Positions 63,001 through 64,000 of a stretch of 64,000 nt of DNA are shown here, one piece after another (within the stretch, counting starts at the first letter, position 1; every line of letters begins with the position of its first letter). Location of the stretch: positions 2,501 through 66,500 of the forward strand of contig RPFO01000161.1 in the NCBI GenBank assembly GCA_009746045.1, written 5' to 3'. A model generated the notes under the pieces. It was not told the origin of the DNA. It searched no databases and worked only from the letters and a program-made list of their open reading frames with translations. Both the position numbers and the translations under genes were made by a program. The DNA comes from Mesostigma viride. Lineage: Eukaryota > Streptophyta > Mesostigmatophyceae > Mesostigmatales > Mesostigmataceae.

Positions 63001-63130
63001 CCGCAAGCGGGTGGACGGGGGCCTCGCATGCGACCGCAGCTTCCTGCCGGGCGACTCGTTCGCGCTGAGCGTGCAGCACATCTGGGAGAAGGTGCTGGAG
63101 AACCGGGACCTGGACCTGCCCGCGCACAAG
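53913..63130 (+). CDS. RHD3: RHD3/SEY1-type ER-fusion dynamin-like GTPase (5' part, nine exons)
   Basis: Nine consecutive in-phase exons give the GTPase domain; the rest lies beyond 64000. Motifs in order: LIDGDG at the N-terminus, P-loop GPQSSGKST, TTRGVW (switch I threonine), DLEG (G3), [34 protein letters not shown] (G4), then [17 protein letters not shown] and LDLPAHK. This is the RHD3/Sey1p/atlastin class, ER membrane GTPases that tether and fuse tubules; WCHDIGRE...NKPLL is the plant wording. Introns are long (up to 2.1 kb) and repeat-rich. The intron after exon 5 uses a GC donor. The helical bundle and transmembrane hairpin are not yet reached. Confidence 0.93.
54287..54353 (+). CDS. 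RHD3: RHD3-like exon 2
   Basis: GACAG|GGAAGA to GGAAG|GTGCGG, phase 1 to 2; [20 protein letters not shown] completes the P-loop. Confidence 0.95.
55103..55222. repeat. 24-bp tandem repeat, five units, RHD3-like intron 2
   Basis: Unit AGTCAGTGGTACGCGATATA plus GACT, exact period 24. Confidence 0.95.
56490..56592 (+). CDS. RHD3: RHD3-like exon 3
   Basis: CTGCAG|GAGCCA to GAG|GTGAGG, phase 2 to 0; [11 protein letters not shown] and [11 protein letters not shown] carry switch I and G3. Confidence 0.96.
57318..57476. repeat. 53-bp tandem repeat, three units, RHD3-like intron 3
   Basis: Units start AGTAATGGGTGTCTTTGTTT at 57318 and 57371, with a diverged third. Confidence 0.92.
57641..57711 (+). 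CDS. RHD3: RHD3-like exon 4
   Basis: GTGCAG|GATGGC to AACAT|GTGGGT, phase 0 to 2; [20 protein letters not shown] then LVN. The alternative end after TGG would not join in frame. Confidence 0.93.
57781..57957 (-). mobile_element. Truncated LINE 3' end in RHD3-like intron 4
   Basis: Diverged copy of the LINE tail and hairpin (CACGTAAC-TGC-GTCACATG), then AAGTCCTCAGGGAAATG and the TAGCTATCTAGTTCCTAG block. TGCTGGAT on both sides may be the target duplication. Confidence 0.75.
58799..58862 (+). CDS. RHD3: RHD3-like exon 5
   Basis: GACAG|GTGGTG to TTCCAG|GCAAGT, phase 2 to 0; [20 protein letters not shown]. The donor is GC followed by the AAGT consensus, the usual form of GC-AG introns. Confidence 0.94.
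59440..59727. repeat. 34-bp minisatellite, about eight units, RHD3-like intron 5
   Basis: Unit TGTTGACGCTGTTGTTGTCC then TGTTTGTTTCCTGG with period 34. The long minus-strand frames here are a consequence of the repeat. Confidence 0.95.
60195..60280. repeat. Repeat beside exon 6 acceptor, RHD3-like intron 5
   Basis: CCCACACCCA(C)TTGTTGCCTGAAA recurs three times and runs directly into the acceptor CCACACCCACCAG. Confidence 0.85.
60281..60346 (+). CDS. RHD3: RHD3-like exon 6
   Basis: CACCAG|GTGTAC to AAG|GTACGG, 22 codons; [17 protein letters not shown] with the G4 RD motif. Confidence 0.95.
61362..61472 (+). CDS. RHD3: RHD3-like exon 7
   Basis: GGCAG|ACGCCC to GAG|GTAGGA, 37 codons; [18 protein letters not shown] and SLEDFFE. 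Confidence 0.95.
61681..61737 (+). CDS. RHD3: RHD3-like exon 8
   Basis: GTTCAG|GTCATT to CAG|GTAATG, 19 codons; [19 protein letters not shown]. Confidence 0.94.
62360..62905 (+). repeat. Serial copies of exon 9 acceptor edge, RHD3-like intron 8
   Basis: Five degraded versions of (C/T)CAGACGGCGGAGCTGAGGGA lie at about 62373, 62521, 62625, 62751 and 62869, before the real one at 62971. The copy at 62625 is nearly identical for 24 bases and shares upstream intron sequence (CATGGGTGT) with the real site. Confidence 0.88.
62975..63130 (+). CDS. RHD3: RHD3-like exon 9
   Basis: GCTCAG|ACGGCG to AAG|GTGCGG, 52 codons; [13 protein letters not shown] through [11 protein letters not shown]. The acceptor edge has five degraded copies upstream, the donor edge one downstream. 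Confidence 0.95.
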
Positions 63131-64000
63131 GTGCGGCTGCCAGTCTGTACATCCATGTGTTGCTGTGTCGGCATTGCAGGCATTATAGGCACTGTGGATT
63201 TGGAGAAGGTGGCGGAGAACTGGGAACTTGAGGCGTGCTGGCGCACAAGGTGTGGGCGCCAGAAACTAACCTACATCGGCAGGCTCTGTTCAGGGCACTA
63301 TGGGAATCATAGGCATTGTCGGCTTTCTGGGCTTTGTCGGCTTTCTGGGCATTGTAGGCCTTCTGGGCCTTTATGGGCGTCATAGGCATGCTATCGGTTT
63401 TCTCTGAATATAGTTTAATTAACGCATGCGGGAAAGATAAGGCCGCCATGCCTTGGCCTGGATGTGGAAGGCTGTCTGCGACATGGGCTGACTAATTCGA
63501 TCTGTACAAAGGGTTTCCTGCTCGCCCGAATTTTCCTTGGATGACCCGGTTGTTTATAAGGGTCGGTGGCTATTGATTAGCGGTCCGAGAAAATTAATTC
63601 TAGGTTTTATACGACTTGGTTGCAAAGATTCGTGTTTGGTTGCACCAGCTGAGGTTAGGAGGGGACCTGTAGGGTCGGCTGGTTGCTTAACGAATCTTTG
63701 GCTGATTTGGGTTCTTTAGTGAGTCGTGATTAATTATTGTATAGTGGATTCGGACCGGCCCAAGGGGTCGATGGGCGAGTTTTATGTTTGTCAGTCTTGG
63801 GAACCTTGTATAACTACCTGTACGGTTAACGCACTAGCCTGGGGGTGCGTGGCCACGTTGTTTGTAGTGGCGTTTTCAGCACTGTTCAGGCCGGCGTGTG
63901 ACGCATGCCGGTGTTAATTAATTTAGGATGATGTCAGCTTGTGTGTCGGCGGGCCATGCCTTAAGCAAGCTAGGCAGGCAATGATCCGCAATTGTTTCTT
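63131..64000 (+). other. RHD3-like intron 9 (beginning)
   Basis: No further exon of the GTPase was found before the window ends. 63195-63260 holds a degraded copy of the exon 9 end with its donor. The stretch 63310-63400 has short GGC(T/A)TT(T/C)CTGGGC repeats. Confidence 0.6.

Overview
The window reads as nuclear DNA of a green-lineage eukaryote, most likely a green alga with a repeat-rich genome of moderate GC content. Three spliced protein-coding genes can be rebuilt from exon reading phases and GT-AG splice sites. They are a CHUP1-type chloroplast-positioning and actin gene (CHUP1 is known only from the green lineage), the cytosolic ribosomal protein eL43 (RPL37A), and an RHD3/SEY1-type ER-fusion GTPase whose 3' part lies beyond the window. 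The switch and helix regions of the GTPase and the C-terminal domain of the CHUP1 homolog match the plant versions best. The species was not identified.

Layout. 1-13.6 kb is a nest of transposons. A degenerate APE-type LINE (690-3207 and 10565-11945) is split by a 7.36-kb insertion with TG...CA ends and a TCTA target duplication. That insertion contains a relic of a TTAA-type element, which is itself interrupted by a 5'-truncated LINE of another family. LINE ORF1 fragments in inverted orientation follow. 13.9-42.5 kb is one minus-strand gene of 20 inferred coding exons (about 1091 aa). It has an N-terminal VHS-like domain, proline-rich stretches, a charged helical segment and the conserved CHUP1 C-terminal domain. 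Almost every intron carries its own microsatellite or minisatellite, including 3.3 kb of a 9-bp satellite. One intron holds an 866-bp triple foldback element, and another region holds a 2.27-kb TTAA-flanked element. 42.5-51.1 kb is intergenic, with a minus-strand LINE copy, ORF1-like debris and small dispersed repeats. RPL37A (minus, 51.1-53.1 kb) and the RHD3-like gene (plus, from 53.9 kb) are divergent around a 767-bp shared upstream region.

The two most unusual things are the predicted VHS-CHUP1 fusion and a recurrent pattern in the introns of both long genes. In this pattern, short degraded copies of an exon edge together with its splice site ('echo' splice sites) lie next to the real exon, often in series and often beside the local satellite. 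All gene models are manual reconstructions without transcript or database support.
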